A stretch of DNA of 43,299 nucleotides from contig NZ_FWFZ01000028.1 of assembly GCF_900172355.1 (NCBI RefSeq), positions 1 to 43,299 on the forward strand, written 5' to 3'. Within the stretch, counting starts at the first letter, position 1. Every line of letters starts with the position of its first letter. The translations under genes and the position numbers were made by a program. Below, piece by piece: positions 8,627 through 18,260 of this stretch. The notes beneath the pieces are model-generated. The model saw only the letters and a list, made by a program, of their open reading frames with translations. It was not told where the DNA came from and ran no database searches. This DNA is from Roseisalinus antarcticus. GTDB taxonomy: Bacteria > Pseudomonadota > Alphaproteobacteria > Rhodobacterales > Rhodobacteraceae.

Positions 8627-8956
8627 CGGCGTCAGTTTACGTTTGGCCCGCTCGTCAGCCAAGTCGGGCAAGATTGCGGCGAGTTCGAGCGGGCGGGCTC
8701 ACTTCCGTGGAAGTCGGCGGTATCCTTGGGTGCTGCACAATCTTCGTTTCGGTCGGAATGCAATCAACACCGAACTCTGACGCCCCCATTATTATGTCTC
8801 TATTCCATATGCTTGGCGTTCTGCCCCATACCCCAACCCGCAACCGGGGCCATGACCTGCGCTCTCCGGGCACGGGATTTCCGAGGCCGGAGGCAACGCC
8901 ACAGGTCGAGACCCTGTCGGCATCGACGCAGCTCCTTGCAGGTGACAAGTGCGCCT
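8627..8956. other. No gene seen
   Basis: Between the AraC remnant and the second LysR gene. The segment around 8770-8830 is locally AT-richer than its surroundings, which might mark a promoter or a transferred scrap, but no motif supports a specific call. Confidence 0.4.
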
Positions 8957-9826
8957 CTAGCCGCCCGTCCCTTGCGCCCGCACATGCTCCAGGAACGCAA
9001 GGACCTTCGTCGTGCGGTGCAGGTCCACATGGGTCACGACCCAGAGGGCGACGGACCATGCCTCGCCCGGCGCAATCACCTCAACGAGGTCGGGCCGGGT
9101 GCGGGCGTTGTGTTCGGGGAGAAACCCGAGCCCCAGACCCTCGCAGACCGCGCTGTGCTGGACCTGCTGGTCGGTGGTCTGCAGGGCCAACGCCTCGGGC
9201 GGGACATTGGCGGTCATCCAGTCGGAATAGGGCAGCGGCCGGGCTGCCCCCACGGAGCCGACAAAGCGGTGTCGGTCGAGCTTGTCCGGCTCGGGGAAGC
9301 CGGCCCGTTCGATGTAGTCGAGACTGGCATAGAGCCCGAACCGCACGCTTCGGAACAGGGTCACGACATAGTCCGGCACGTCCGGTTTCTTGCCGGCGCG
9401 AAACGCAACGTGGGCCTCGCCGTACTCCAGCCGTGCCAGTTGTGCGCCCGCGACGAACTCCATCGCGATCCGTGGATGGGCAAGCTGAAAATCACGGATC
9501 GCGGGCATGAGGATAGGCGCGACACCGGCCAGCGCGGTCACGATCAGCGAGCCTGACAGCTGCCCGGCCTTGCCGCGGCTACGGCCCTCCAGATCGGCGA
9601 ACATCTCGTCCGCGCGGCCGGCGACCTCGAGCATGTCACGGCCCGCGTCGGTCAGCGCATAGCCCCGCGCATGTCGGTGAAAAAGCGGCGCCCCGAACGT
9701 GCCCTCGAGCGTTTCCACGTGGCGATTGACCGTTGCACGGTGAACGCCGAGCGCCTCGGCCGCCGCGCTGACCGTTCCGAGGCGCGCGACCATCAGCGCG
9801 GTGCGGAGTTCCATCCAGTGTTGCAT
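8957..9826 (-). CDS. LysR family transcriptional regulator
   Basis: A 289-residue LysR-type regulator. The helix-turn-helix is at the N-terminus (VARLGTVSAAAEALGVHRAT, then HVETLEGTFGAPLFHRHARG), followed by an effector-binding domain of normal length. The ATG at 9824-9826 is chosen because the family usually begins a few residues before the first helix; a GTG at 9839-9841 would add five residues. It is divergent from the cytochrome b561, flavin reductase and membrane-protein genes. Control of those by this protein is inferred from position only; the effector is unknown. Confidence 0.88.
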   Translation of the reverse strand: MQHWMELRTALMVARLGTVSAAAEALGVHRATVNRHVETLEGTFGAPLFHRHARGYALTDAGRDMLEVAGRADEMFADLEGRSRGKAGQLSGSLIVTALAGVAPILMPAIRDFQLAHPRIAMEFVAGAQLARLEYGEAHVAFRAGKKPDVPDYVVTLFRSVRFGLYASLDYIERAGFPEPDKLDRHRFVGSVGAARPLPYSDWMTANVPPEALALQTTDQQVQHSAVCEGLGLGFLPEHNARTRPDLVEVIAPGEAWSVALWVVTHVDLHRTTKVLAFLEHVRAQGTGG

Positions 9827-10051
9827 GCGCTGGCCTAGCACGCGGGACCTGCCGTATCAACGCGCGGTTTTGGCCGATCGTGACCCTAAATGCGCACCAA
9901 TAGACAGACGCGGGCCGCTGCGCCTCGGCCTGTGAAAGCTGCGCCCTGTGGCCATTCGGTGTTTTGCTCGAACGGCCACAGGCGACCATACCCGGATCTA
10001 GGAGCGCCACGCGGCCAGCCCCATACCGCTAAGACGAGTTGACAAGTGAAC

Positions 10052-10070
10052 GCGCATATATTGCGCATAT
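10052..10070. promoter_or_regulatory. Paired GCGCATAT repeats in divergent promoter region
   Basis: GCGCATAT occurs at 10052-10059 and again at 10063-10070, an 11-base period (one helical turn). A TTGACA resembling a -35 element lies just upstream at 10039-10044, but no -10 is at normal spacing. The whole gap 9827-10141 holds no gene. The pair is a candidate binding site for the divergent LysR regulator. Confidence 0.35.
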
Positions 10071-10141
10071 GGATCACTGGTGCGCGGGTTCTGGCGCCCG
10101 CAGGATGATCCGTGAAAACGAACAGGACCAGGGTTCCGGCC

Positions 10142-10699
10142 ATGCAAAGATACCACCCCGCTCTCGTCGCCCTGCATTGGGTGATGGCGCTGATGATCGT
10201 CGTTGCGCTCGCCGCCGGAGGATTGTTGCTGGCCAACATGCCGCCGGACAGCCCGGACAAGGTCTCGGCCCTGGGCGGGCACATGGTCTTCGGCATGGCG
10301 ATCGGCGTGCTTTTGATCCTGCGCTTCGTCACCCGCATCCGCAGCACGCATCCGCCGCACGCAGGGACCGGCAACGACCTGCTCGACCGGATCGGGCGCT
10401 GGACGCACCTGGGCTTCTACGTGCTGATCGCGGCGATGGTCCTGTCCGGGCTGGCCATGGCCTTTGGCGCGGGGCTTTTCCCCATCGTCTTCGGTGGTGC
10501 GGCCCCGATCCTGCCGCCGGAGTTGCAGGACCTGCCGCAACGCGCCGCACACGGTGTCATCGCGACGGTATTGGTGGCGCTAATCGCGCTGCATGTCGCG
10601 GCGGCGCTCTACCATCACATCGTCCTCCGGGACGGCCTGCTGCGCCGGATGTGGTTCGGCAAGCAGACCGCAGGGACGGGCGAAGGAAAGACACCATGA
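10142..10699 (+). CDS. Cytochrome b561 family membrane protein
   Basis: A four-helix inner-membrane di-heme cytochrome b of the bacterial b561 (CybB-like) family, 185 residues. It opens MQRYHPALVALHWVMALMIV, the typical first helix with a heme-ligating histidine. Further conserved histidines are in LGGHMVFGMAIG and LHVAAALYHH. Such proteins shuttle electrons between quinol and periplasmic partners. The ATG at 10142 matches the family start; a GTG at 10112 with an AGGA upstream is an alternative adding ten residues. The stop overlaps the ATG of the flavin reductase (ATGA), so the two are translationally coupled. Confidence 0.88.
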   Translation: MQRYHPALVALHWVMALMIVVALAAGGLLLANMPPDSPDKVSALGGHMVFGMAIGVLLILRFVTRIRSTHPPHAGTGNDLLDRIGRWTHLGFYVLIAAMVLSGLAMAFGAGLFPIVFGGAAPILPPELQDLPQRAAHGVIATVLVALIALHVAAALYHHIVLRDGLLRRMWFGKQTAGTGEGKTP

Positions 10700-11262
10700 G
10701 GATTCTCGCCTTCGCCGCCAGCAACAGCCGCAGGTCGATCAATCGCGTTCTGGTCGAGAATGCCGTCAGCCGGTTGCACGACACCATCGCGCCGGAGGCG
10801 AAGACCGAAAGGCTCGACCTCAACGACTACGACATGCCGATCTACTCCATCGACCGCGAGCGGGAGGCGGGCATTCCCGCCCCGGCGCTGGATTTCTTCG
10901 GGCAGATCGGGGCGGCGGACGCCGTGCTCGTCTCCTACGCCGAGCACAACGGCTCCGTCACCGCGGCCTGGAAGAACCTCTTCGACTGGATGAGCCGGAT
11001 CGAGATGAAGCTCTGGCAGGGCAAGCCGCTGGTGATGCTGGCCGCGAGCCCCGGGTCCCGCGCGGGCGCCGGTGTGCTGGCCGACCAGTCGAGGCTCGCC
11101 CCGCATTTCGGCGCCGAACTCCGCGGCACGCTGGGCATAGGCAAATGGGCCGAGGCCTGGGACGCCGAGGCGCTGGCGCTTGCCCGGCCAGAGGATCGCG
11201 CGGCGCTCGATGCGCTGCTCTTCCGTCTCGTGCAGCCGTCGCGCGAAACCTTCCCGGCATGA
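10696..11262 (+). CDS. NADPH-dependent FMN reductase family protein
   Basis: A 188-residue flavodoxin-fold protein. The N-terminus MRILAFAASNSRRSINRVLV has the FMN phosphate-binding loop of NADPH-dependent FMN reductases/quinone reductases (GSxRxxSxN pattern, here AASNSRRSIN). YAEHNGSVTAAWKNLFDWMS is the second family motif, where most members read PEYNGSxPGxLKNAID. It should reduce FMN or quinones with NAD(P)H in the cytoplasm. It overlaps the cytochrome b561 gene by four bases, suggesting a joint redox role. The specific acceptor is not known. Confidence 0.88.
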   Translation: MRILAFAASNSRRSINRVLVENAVSRLHDTIAPEAKTERLDLNDYDMPIYSIDREREAGIPAPALDFFGQIGAADAVLVSYAEHNGSVTAAWKNLFDWMSRIEMKLWQGKPLVMLAASPGSRAGAGVLADQSRLAPHFGAELRGTLGIGKWAEAWDAEALALARPEDRAALDALLFRLVQPSRETFPA

Positions 11263-11302
11263 CCGGAAGCCAAGCCCCCCTCCAGACGGACAGGACAGCC
11301 AG

Positions 11303-11755
11303 ATGACCGGAACACGCATGATTGCCTTGAAGGCAGCCGCCATCCTCTGGGGGATCTGGGGCCTCGTCCATGCTTTCGCCGGGGTGATGACCATCGCCCA
11401 GCCTGCCCCGCAGGGCTTCGCCGCCATCGCCGATGCGGTGGACCCCGCCTTGCTGGCCGCGGAGTATCACGCGGCCGTCGCCGGGGTGCTGAACCAGCAT
11501 GGCTTCAACCTTCTGTGGATCGGGCTCGCCACCCTTGGCGGCGCCCTGTTCATCTGGCGCGGCAACATGACCGCGATCTGGGTGACGGCCATGGTCGGCG
11601 GGCTCGCGGATGTGGGGTATTTCCTGTTCCTCGACCTGCCGGGCTTCGTGACCTTCGTGCCGGGCACCGTGATGACCATGATTTCGGCCTCGGCCATTGT
11701 GCTCAGCGTCCCGGTCCGGCTGCGCAATCGCAACGGCTCCGCCGCCCGCCCCTGA
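11303..11755 (+). CDS. Small four-helix membrane protein of unknown function
   Basis: A 150-residue protein with about four predicted membrane segments (near residues 5-25, 64-84, 88-107 and 113-133). No named family is recognised. The ATG at 11303 follows a weak AGGA site, 40 bases after the flavin reductase, so it is probably the third gene of that operon. It ends two bases before the convergent alpha/beta hydrolase gene. A role in membrane redox chemistry is possible by association only. Confidence 0.75.
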   Translation: MTGTRMIALKAAAILWGIWGLVHAFAGVMTIAQPAPQGFAAIADAVDPALLAAEYHAAVAGVLNQHGFNLLWIGLATLGGALFIWRGNMTAIWVTAMVGGLADVGYFLFLDLPGFVTFVPGTVMTMISASAIVLSVPVRLRNRNGSAARP

Positions 11756-11757
11756 AG

Positions 11758-12483
11758 TCAGGCCGGTTGCGGGTCTTTTCCGTATTCGACCGATGCGAAC
11801 CAGTCGATCAGCAAGTCGCGCATTTCTTCCGTCCGTTCCAGCGGTGGACAATGGCCGCAGTCGGGAAACGTCACCAGCCGCGAGCCGGGCAGCAGCGCGT
11901 GCATCTCGTGGCTGTCGCCGGTCGGCACGACGCGGTCCTCGTCCCCGGTGACGATCAGAACGGGGTGGGTGCATCGCGCGAGATCGGGCCGCGAGTCCAG
12001 CCGCGCCATCACCGCGGCGATCTGCGTCTCGAACGCGGCGAGGCCCAGGGTCTCGGACGCCGCCGCCATGGCGTTGCGCTGGCAGGGGTCGAGCCTGTCG
12101 GGCCGGGACACGCAGATCTCCATGTTGGCGTCCTGGTAGCGCCGCATCCCGTCGCGCCGGGCCACGGCCAGGTTCTCTTTCCGGCGCTGCCGGGCCGCCT
12201 CGGATTCCGGTGCGGCGCTGGTCGACACCAGCGTCAGGCCGAGGATCCGCTCGGGTGCGCGGCGCAGGATCTCGAAGGCGATGTAGCCGCCCATCGACCA
12301 GCCCACGAGGTGAAAGACCGGCGGCGCCTGGTCCAGCACCGACTGCGCCATCTGCGCCATGCTGGGCAGGAACTGGTGCCCTTGCGGGATCGTCAGGGGG
12401 CAATGTCCGACCAGGCGGGCATGCAGCGGACCCCAGGCGGAGCCATCGGCCTGCAGGCCGGGAACGAGAAGGACGGGATGCAT
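11758..12483 (-). CDS. Alpha/beta hydrolase
   Basis: A 241-residue cytoplasmic hydrolase. The nucleophile elbow is GWSMGG with Ser63; the acid is likely in VLIVTGDEDRVVP and the histidine in CGHCPPLE, giving a complete Ser-Asp-His triad. The oxyanion region is LLVPGL near the N-terminus. It resembles small esterase/lactonase-like hydrolases of the MhpC/BioH type, but the substrate is unknown. It is the last gene of the peptide-type ABC operon, three bases after the DppF-like ATPase gene, so it may process the imported compound. Confidence 0.85.
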   Translation of the reverse strand: MHPVLLVPGLQADGSAWGPLHARLVGHCPLTIPQGHQFLPSMAQMAQSVLDQAPPVFHLVGWSMGGYIAFEILRRAPERILGLTLVSTSAAPESEAARQRRKENLAVARRDGMRRYQDANMEICVSRPDRLDPCQRNAMAAASETLGLAAFETQIAAVMARLDSRPDLARCTHPVLIVTGDEDRVVPTGDSHEMHALLPGSRLVTFPDCGHCPPLERTEEMRDLLIDWFASVEYGKDPQPA

Positions 12484-12486
12484 GGG

Positions 12487-13472
<986 letters not shown>

Positions 13473-13476
<4 letters not shown>

Positions 13477-14501
13477 TGCCAGGCCCTCACGATGTCCGAT
13501 TGCGAGAGGTCGGCGTAAACGGCGTCCGGTCGGATGCAGCGGCACCGGTGCCCCGGGCCCGGATGCACCACCGGGGGCACGCCCGCGCGGCAATCCGCCG
13601 TGACATAGGCGCAGCGGTCGGCAAAGGCGCAGGCCGGCGCAGGGTCCGACAGCCGCGGGACGGCGCCGGGGATCTCGGCAAGGCGGCTTTGGCGGCGCTT
13701 GCCCTCGGCCGGCAGAGAGCCCAGCAGACCGGCGGTATAGCCATGGGACGGGCGGCTGAAGACGGTGCCGACCGTCCCCTCCTCGACGATGCGGCCGGCA
13801 TACATCACCGACAGCCGGTCGGCGGTCTCGGCCACCACGCCCAGGTCATGGGTGATGAGCAGAACGCTCATGCCGAGATCCCGGCGCAGGTCCGCGATCA
13901 GCGCCATGATCTGCGCCTGCACCGTCACGTCGAGCGCCGTGGTCGGTTCGTCCGCGATCAGCAAGTCCGGGTCGCACGCCAGCGCCATGGCGATCATGAC
14001 CCGCTGGCGCATGCCGCCCGACAGCTCGTGCGGATAGGCGTCGCGGCGGCCGCGGGCATCGGGGATCCGCACCAGGTCCAGCATCTCGAGCGCCCGGCTG
14101 CGGGCGGTGCGGCGGTCCACGCCGCGGTGCTGGCGCACGATCTCGGCGATCTGGCCGCCAACCGTGTGCACCGGGTTGAGCGAGGTCATCGGATCCTGGA
14201 AGATCATGCCGATGCGGTTACCCCGGATGCGCCGCAACGAACGGTCCGAGGCGCCATGAAGGTCGGTGCCGCCCAGGGTGATCCGGCGGGCGTCGATCCG
14301 CGCGGTCCGCTTTGGCAGCAGGCCGAGGATCGCCATGGCGGTGACGCTCTTGCCGCAGCCGGATTCGCCGACGAGGGCGAGGATCTCGCCCCGCCGAACC
14401 TGGATGTCGACATCGTCCAGCGCCTGCACCCTCTCCGTGCGGGCGCCGAACCGCACGCTGAGGCCGGCCACGTCTAGGATGGGATCGCTGTCGTTGGTCA
14501 T
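13473..14501 (-). CDS. Peptide-type ABC transporter ATP-binding protein (DppD/OppD-like)
   Basis: A 342-residue ATPase, partner of the DppF-like subunit. It shows Walker [11 protein letters not shown]-loop [11 protein letters not shown], signature LSGGMRQRV, Walker [13 protein letters not shown] and a C-terminal oligo_HPY region with paired cysteines ([14 protein letters not shown]). Start and stop both overlap the neighbours by four bases, so the operon is translationally coupled. All catalytic residues are present, so it should be active. Confidence 0.92.
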
Positions 14502-15394
14502 GGCATCTTCTGCGTCACCTTGCGGGGGTCGAGCGCGTCGCTCAGCCGGTCGCCGAGGATGTTGGTGACCAGCAACAGCACCGACAGCAGCAGGCCGGGA
14601 TAGAACATCAATTCAGGGTTGAAGCGGAAAAAGCCGCGCGCATCGGCCATCATGCCGCCCCAGCTCGGCACTTCGGGCGAAGTGCCGACGCCGAGAAAGC
14701 TGAGGATGGCCGAGGCGATGATGGCCGAGGCCGCCGCATAGGTCGCCTGGACGATCACCGGCGCCAGCGTGTTGGGCAGGATGTGCCGGAACACCAGCCG
14801 GGACCGCGAGCTGCCCGCGGCAATCGCCGCAGTGACGTAGGGCTGCGCGGTCACCGACAGCGCCACGGACCGCACGAGCCGGACCATGCGGGGGATCTCG
14901 GGGATCGAGATGGCGATGATCAGCGTCGGCAGGCCCGGCTTCAGCAGGGCGGCCAAAGCGATGGCCAGCAGCACCGCCGGGATCGCCATCAGCGCATCCA
15001 CCAGCCGCATGACGATGGCCCCGCCCACCCGGTTCATCGAGGCATAGATGCCGATGGCCACCCCGGGGATCGCCGCCAGCACCGCCACCGCGCCCCCCAC
15101 AATCAGCGACACCCGCGTGCCATAGACCGCCCGGGCATAGACGTCGCGCCCCAGCTGGTCGGTGCCGAGCCAGGCGTCGGGCGCCGGGGGCCCGAGCCTG
15201 CGGATCGGGTTGAGCGCGGTGGGGTCGCCCGCGATCAGCGGCGCGAAGATTGCGATCAGGATGAACAGCACCAGGATGGCCGCGCTCACGACCGTTGTCG
15301 GGTCACGGCGCAGGTGGGCCAGGGATTCCAGGAACGGCCGCCTGCGGGTTCGCGCGGCCGCAACGGTCTGCGGGGGGCTGTTCGGCGCGGCCAT
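14498..15394 (-). CDS. Peptide-type ABC transporter permease (DppC-like)
   Basis: A 298-residue inner-membrane permease. It carries the DppC N-terminal OppC_N segment, the motif HPLGTDQLGRDV-like LGTDQLGRDVYARAVYGTRV, and a cytoplasmic EAA-type loop in the AAIAAGSSRSRLVFRHILPN stretch. Length and the six-helix pattern are normal. It starts one base after the DppB-like stop and overlaps the next gene. Confidence 0.92.
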   Translation of the reverse strand: MAAPNSPPQTVAAARTRRRPFLESLAHLRRDPTTVVSAAILVLFILIAIFAPLIAGDPTALNPIRRLGPPAPDAWLGTDQLGRDVYARAVYGTRVSLIVGGAVAVLAAIPGVAIGIYASMNRVGGAIVMRLVDALMAIPAVLLAIALAALLKPGLPTLIIAISIPEIPRMVRLVRSVALSVTAQPYVTAAIAAGSSRSRLVFRHILPNTLAPVIVQATYAAASAIIASAILSFLGVGTSPEVPSWGGMMADARGFFRFNPELMFYPGLLLSVLLLVTNILGDRLSDALDPRKVTQKMP

Positions 15395-15395
15395 C

Positions 15396-16337
15396 TCAGC
15401 CCCTCACCCGCGGGTCGATCGCCGCATAGCTGAGGTCGACAACCAGGTTGATCAGGATCAGCATCGCCGAGAAGAACAGGATCGAGCCCTGGATGACCGG
15501 GTAATCCCGCCGGGTGATCGCATCCACCGTCAGCCGGCCGATGCCGGGGATGTTGAAGACCGATTCCGTCACCACCACCCCGCCGATCAGCGTGGCGAAA
15601 CCGATGCCGATGACCGTGACCACCGGCACGCCGACGGATTTCAGGGCGTGCCAGAACAGGATGCGCGGGGCGCCCAGGCCCTTGGCATGGGCGGTCCGGA
15701 TGTAATTCTCGTTCAGCGCGTCCAGCACCGAGGCTCGCGTCACCCGGGCGATCAGCGCCGCGAAGACCAGCGCCAGCGACACCGACGGCAGCGTGACGCT
15801 GTGCAGCGTGGCGAGCATCCCCTCGTCCAGCGGCTTGTAGCCCTGCACCGGGAACACGCCCCAGCGGACGGCGAACAGATAGACCAGCACATAGGCGATC
15901 GCGAAGACCGGGACCGAAAAGCCGATGACCGCAAAGCCCATGGCCAGCCGGTCCACGATCGTGTTCGCCCGCCAGGCCGACACCGCGCCAAGGGGCACGG
16001 CGATCAGCACGGTGAGGATCAGGGTGACGGTGCTCAGCACCAGCGTCGGCTCCACCCGCTGGCCGATCAGCTCGGTCACTGGTTTGCCGGAATAGATCGA
16101 ATTGCCAAGGTCCAGCCGGATCGCATCCCCGAACCACAGCGCGAACTGGCGCCACAGCGGCTGGTCCAGGTTCAGCCGGGCGCGGATCTCGTCGACCTGC
16201 GCGGGCGAGGCGTTGTCCCCGGCCAGCAACAGCGCCGGATCCCCGGGCGTCAGGTGGACCAGCGAGAAGATGAACAACGACACCAGCAGCAGGATCGGGA
16301 TCCCGGCAAGGATACGCTGAGCGGCATAGCGGAGCAT
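15396..16337 (-). CDS. Peptide-type ABC transporter permease (DppB-like)
   Basis: A 313-residue inner-membrane permease beginning MLRYAAQRILAGIPILLLVS, typical of DppB. It has the periplasmic loop with HLTPGDPALLLAG and the conserved cytoplasmic loop YIRTAHAKGLGAPRILFWHA. Full length, with six hydrophobic segments. It forms the pore with the DppC-like protein. It follows the binding-protein gene after a 79-base gap that contains a perfect hairpin. Confidence 0.92.
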   Translation of the reverse strand: MLRYAAQRILAGIPILLLVSLFIFSLVHLTPGDPALLLAGDNASPAQVDEIRARLNLDQPLWRQFALWFGDAIRLDLGNSIYSGKPVTELIGQRVEPTLVLSTVTLILTVLIAVPLGAVSAWRANTIVDRLAMGFAVIGFSVPVFAIAYVLVYLFAVRWGVFPVQGYKPLDEGMLATLHSVTLPSVSLALVFAALIARVTRASVLDALNENYIRTAHAKGLGAPRILFWHALKSVGVPVVTVIGIGFATLIGGVVVTESVFNIPGIGRLTVDAITRRDYPVIQGSILFFSAMLILINLVVDLSYAAIDPRVRG

Positions 16338-16382
16338 TCGGCCTCTGCCCTTTCAGGAGCACATTCAAGAGCGCATGGGGCC

Positions 16383-16408
16383 GGGCCGCCGGGCGGTGCC
16401 GGCGGCCC
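16383..16408. other. Intercistronic stem-loop between binding protein and permease genes
   Basis: GGGCCGCCGG and CCGGCGGCCC form a perfect 10-bp GC-only stem with a 6-base loop, 9 bases beyond the binding-protein stop on the transcribed (minus) strand. There is no T-run. In ABC operons such hairpins often protect the binding-protein mRNA from 3' decay and lower expression of the permease genes; that role is inferred here. Confidence 0.75.
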
Positions 16409-16416
16409 GGACGGGA

Positions 16417-17991
16417 TCACTCGACGCGTTGCAGGTTCCAGAAGAACGGCACCGGGCTTTCGATGTAGCCCTCGAGGTCGGTGGCGATACCCACCGACGG
16501 GAACGCCTGGCCGAGCGGCACATAGCTGACCAGATCGTGGGTCAGGCGCTGCATCTCCTCGGCAAGCGCCATGCGCTCTTCCTCGGTTTCCGCGACGGCG
16601 AAGTCCTCGCGCAGCTGCTGCAGCTCGTCCGAGCAGGCCCAGCCGAACCAGGCGTCGTCGCAGGCGCCCGAGACGTAGACGTTCGTCATCGGGTTGGACT
16701 GGTCGACGAAGCCCCAGCCGGTGAAGAAGACGTTCCAGCCGCCATCCGCGACCGGCTCCTTGCTGGCGCGGCGGGTGGCGACGGTGGCCCAGTCCGACGG
16801 CTGCACCTCGACCGTGAAACCGGCCTCTTCCAGCATCGGCTTCAGCACCGCGTAATAGGCGTCATGGGTCGGGATATCCGAGACATGCATCAGCATGACC
16901 GGCGTGCCGTCATACCCGGCCTCGTCCAGCAACGCCTGGGCCGCTTCGGGATCGCGCTCCAGCACGCGGTCGGTGTTGACGTCCGTGGCGTAGGGCCCGT
17001 TGCAGAAGAACACCGCGGCGCATTTCAGATAGCGATCCTCGCCGTCGCCGTAGGCCGCCAGCAGGAAATCGTCCTGGGACACGGCCAGTTGCAGCGCCTG
17101 GCGCACCAGCGGGTCGTCGAATGGCGGGTTGAGGTGGTTGACCACCAGCTGCATGGAATTGCCCGATTGCCGGGCGGCCACGGCTTCGGCGGTGTCCACG
17201 CCGTCGAAATAGCGCAGCATGTCGGCCGGGACCTCTTCGATCCAGTCGATCTCGCCGGCGATCAGCGCGTTGATCGCGGTGGCGGTGTCGGGGATGTAGA
17301 TCGCCTCCACCCGGTCGAAATGCGCGATCTTGCCGCCGGCGGCCATGCTGGGCGGCTCGTCGCGGGGCACGTAATCCTCGAATTTTTCGAACACGACCAC
17401 GCTGCCGGGCACCCATTCCTCGGGCACAAGGCGGTAGGGGCCCGAACCGATGGGCTCCTGCACGGCCTCACTCGCGGGCGTCGCGGCCTGTTCGGCGGGC
17501 ATGATGACCGGGACATTCGACGAGATCTTGCCAAGCGCGTCCAGCACCAGGCCCCAGGGCTCGGCCAACTGGATCACAAGCGTCCTGTCGTCGGTGGCCT
17601 CGATGCTCTCCATCTTCGAGAACAGCGTCTGGCCGAGGCCGTCGACGCTGCCCCACCGTTCCAGCGAGGCGACGGCGTCGGCCGCGGTCACCGGGCTTCC
17701 GTCATGGAACATCAGCCCGTCGCGCAGGGTGATCGTGTAGGTCAGCCCGTCCTCCGAGATCTCGGTGCCCTCGGCCATCTGCGGCTGGGGCTGATAGGTC
17801 TCGTCCATCGCATAGAGCGTGTCGAACATCAGGTAGGCCGCGTTACGGACGGTGAAGTTCGTGGTCGAGATCGGATCGAGCGTGTTGACGTCTCCGTTCA
17901 TCCGCAAGCGCAGGGTCTCCTGCGCCAGGGCCGGCATCGCCGGCGCCAGCAGTGCGGCCGCAAGGGCCACGCGTCGTATCAGGTGTCGCAT
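16417..17991 (-). CDS. Peptide-type ABC transporter substrate-binding protein (SBP family 5)
   Basis: A 524-residue periplasmic protein with a Sec signal peptide (MRHLIRRVALAAALLAPAMP, cleaved after ALA). The mature part begins QETLRLRMNGDVNTLDPIST, typical of family 5 extracellular solute-binding proteins, with YTITLRDGLMFHDGSPVTAA in the conserved domain. The ATG at 17989-17991 is preceded by GGAGGAAA, which fixes the start. It is the first gene of the operon and sets substrate choice; peptides, nickel and oligosaccharides are all known ligands of the family. Its promoter region is shared with the divergent LacI-type gene. Confidence 0.92.
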   Translation of the reverse strand: MRHLIRRVALAAALLAPAMPALAQETLRLRMNGDVNTLDPISTTNFTVRNAAYLMFDTLYAMDETYQPQPQMAEGTEISEDGLTYTITLRDGLMFHDGSPVTAADAVASLERWGSVDGLGQTLFSKMESIEATDDRTLVIQLAEPWGLVLDALGKISSNVPVIMPAEQAATPASEAVQEPIGSGPYRLVPEEWVPGSVVVFEKFEDYVPRDEPPSMAAGGKIAHFDRVEAIYIPDTATAINALIAGEIDWIEEVPADMLRYFDGVDTAEAVAARQSGNSMQLVVNHLNPPFDDPLVRQALQLAVSQDDFLLAAYGDGEDRYLKCAAVFFCNGPYATDVNTDRVLERDPEAAQALLDEAGYDGTPVMLMHVSDIPTHDAYYAVLKPMLEEAGFTVEVQPSDWATVATRRASKEPVADGGWNVFFTGWGFVDQSNPMTNVYVSGACDDAWFGWACSDELQQLREDFAVAETEEERMALAEEMQRLTHDLVSYVPLGQAFPSVGIATDLEGYIESPVPFFWNLQRVE

Positions 17992-18209
17992 TGTTCTTTC
18001 CTCCCAGTTCGGCAATCGGCGCATCGTTTCGCGCCGCCGGCCCGTCCTCCTGCGTGGCGCGGGCGGTCGGAGAGCTCTGTCCCGCGACCCGCCGGATCCA
18101 CACGAACCGTTACGCACGTTTGCACGGGTTCGGGATTCGGGCAAGACCTATGCTTTTCCGCGCGGCTTTCAGCCAAGGCAACTTGCCAAACGCGCCCGCG
18201 TGCGTATCG

Positions 18210-18217
18210 TTGCGCAA
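18210..18217. promoter_or_regulatory. Candidate LacI-family operator core (TTGCGCAA)
   Basis: A perfect 8-bp palindrome with a central CG, the usual core of LacI-family operators, lies 44 bases before the lacI-type ATG and in the gap (17992-18260) shared with the ABC operon. A TTGACA-like element is at 18223-18228 without a clear -10. On the minus strand TTGTCA at 18228-18223 could be a -35 whose spacer contains the palindrome. The rest of the gap shows no other clear signal. Confidence 0.4.
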
Positions 18218-18260
18218 TAGTGTTGACAAAGTGTCGGTATCGAGGGGCGGCGAGCGGGTC

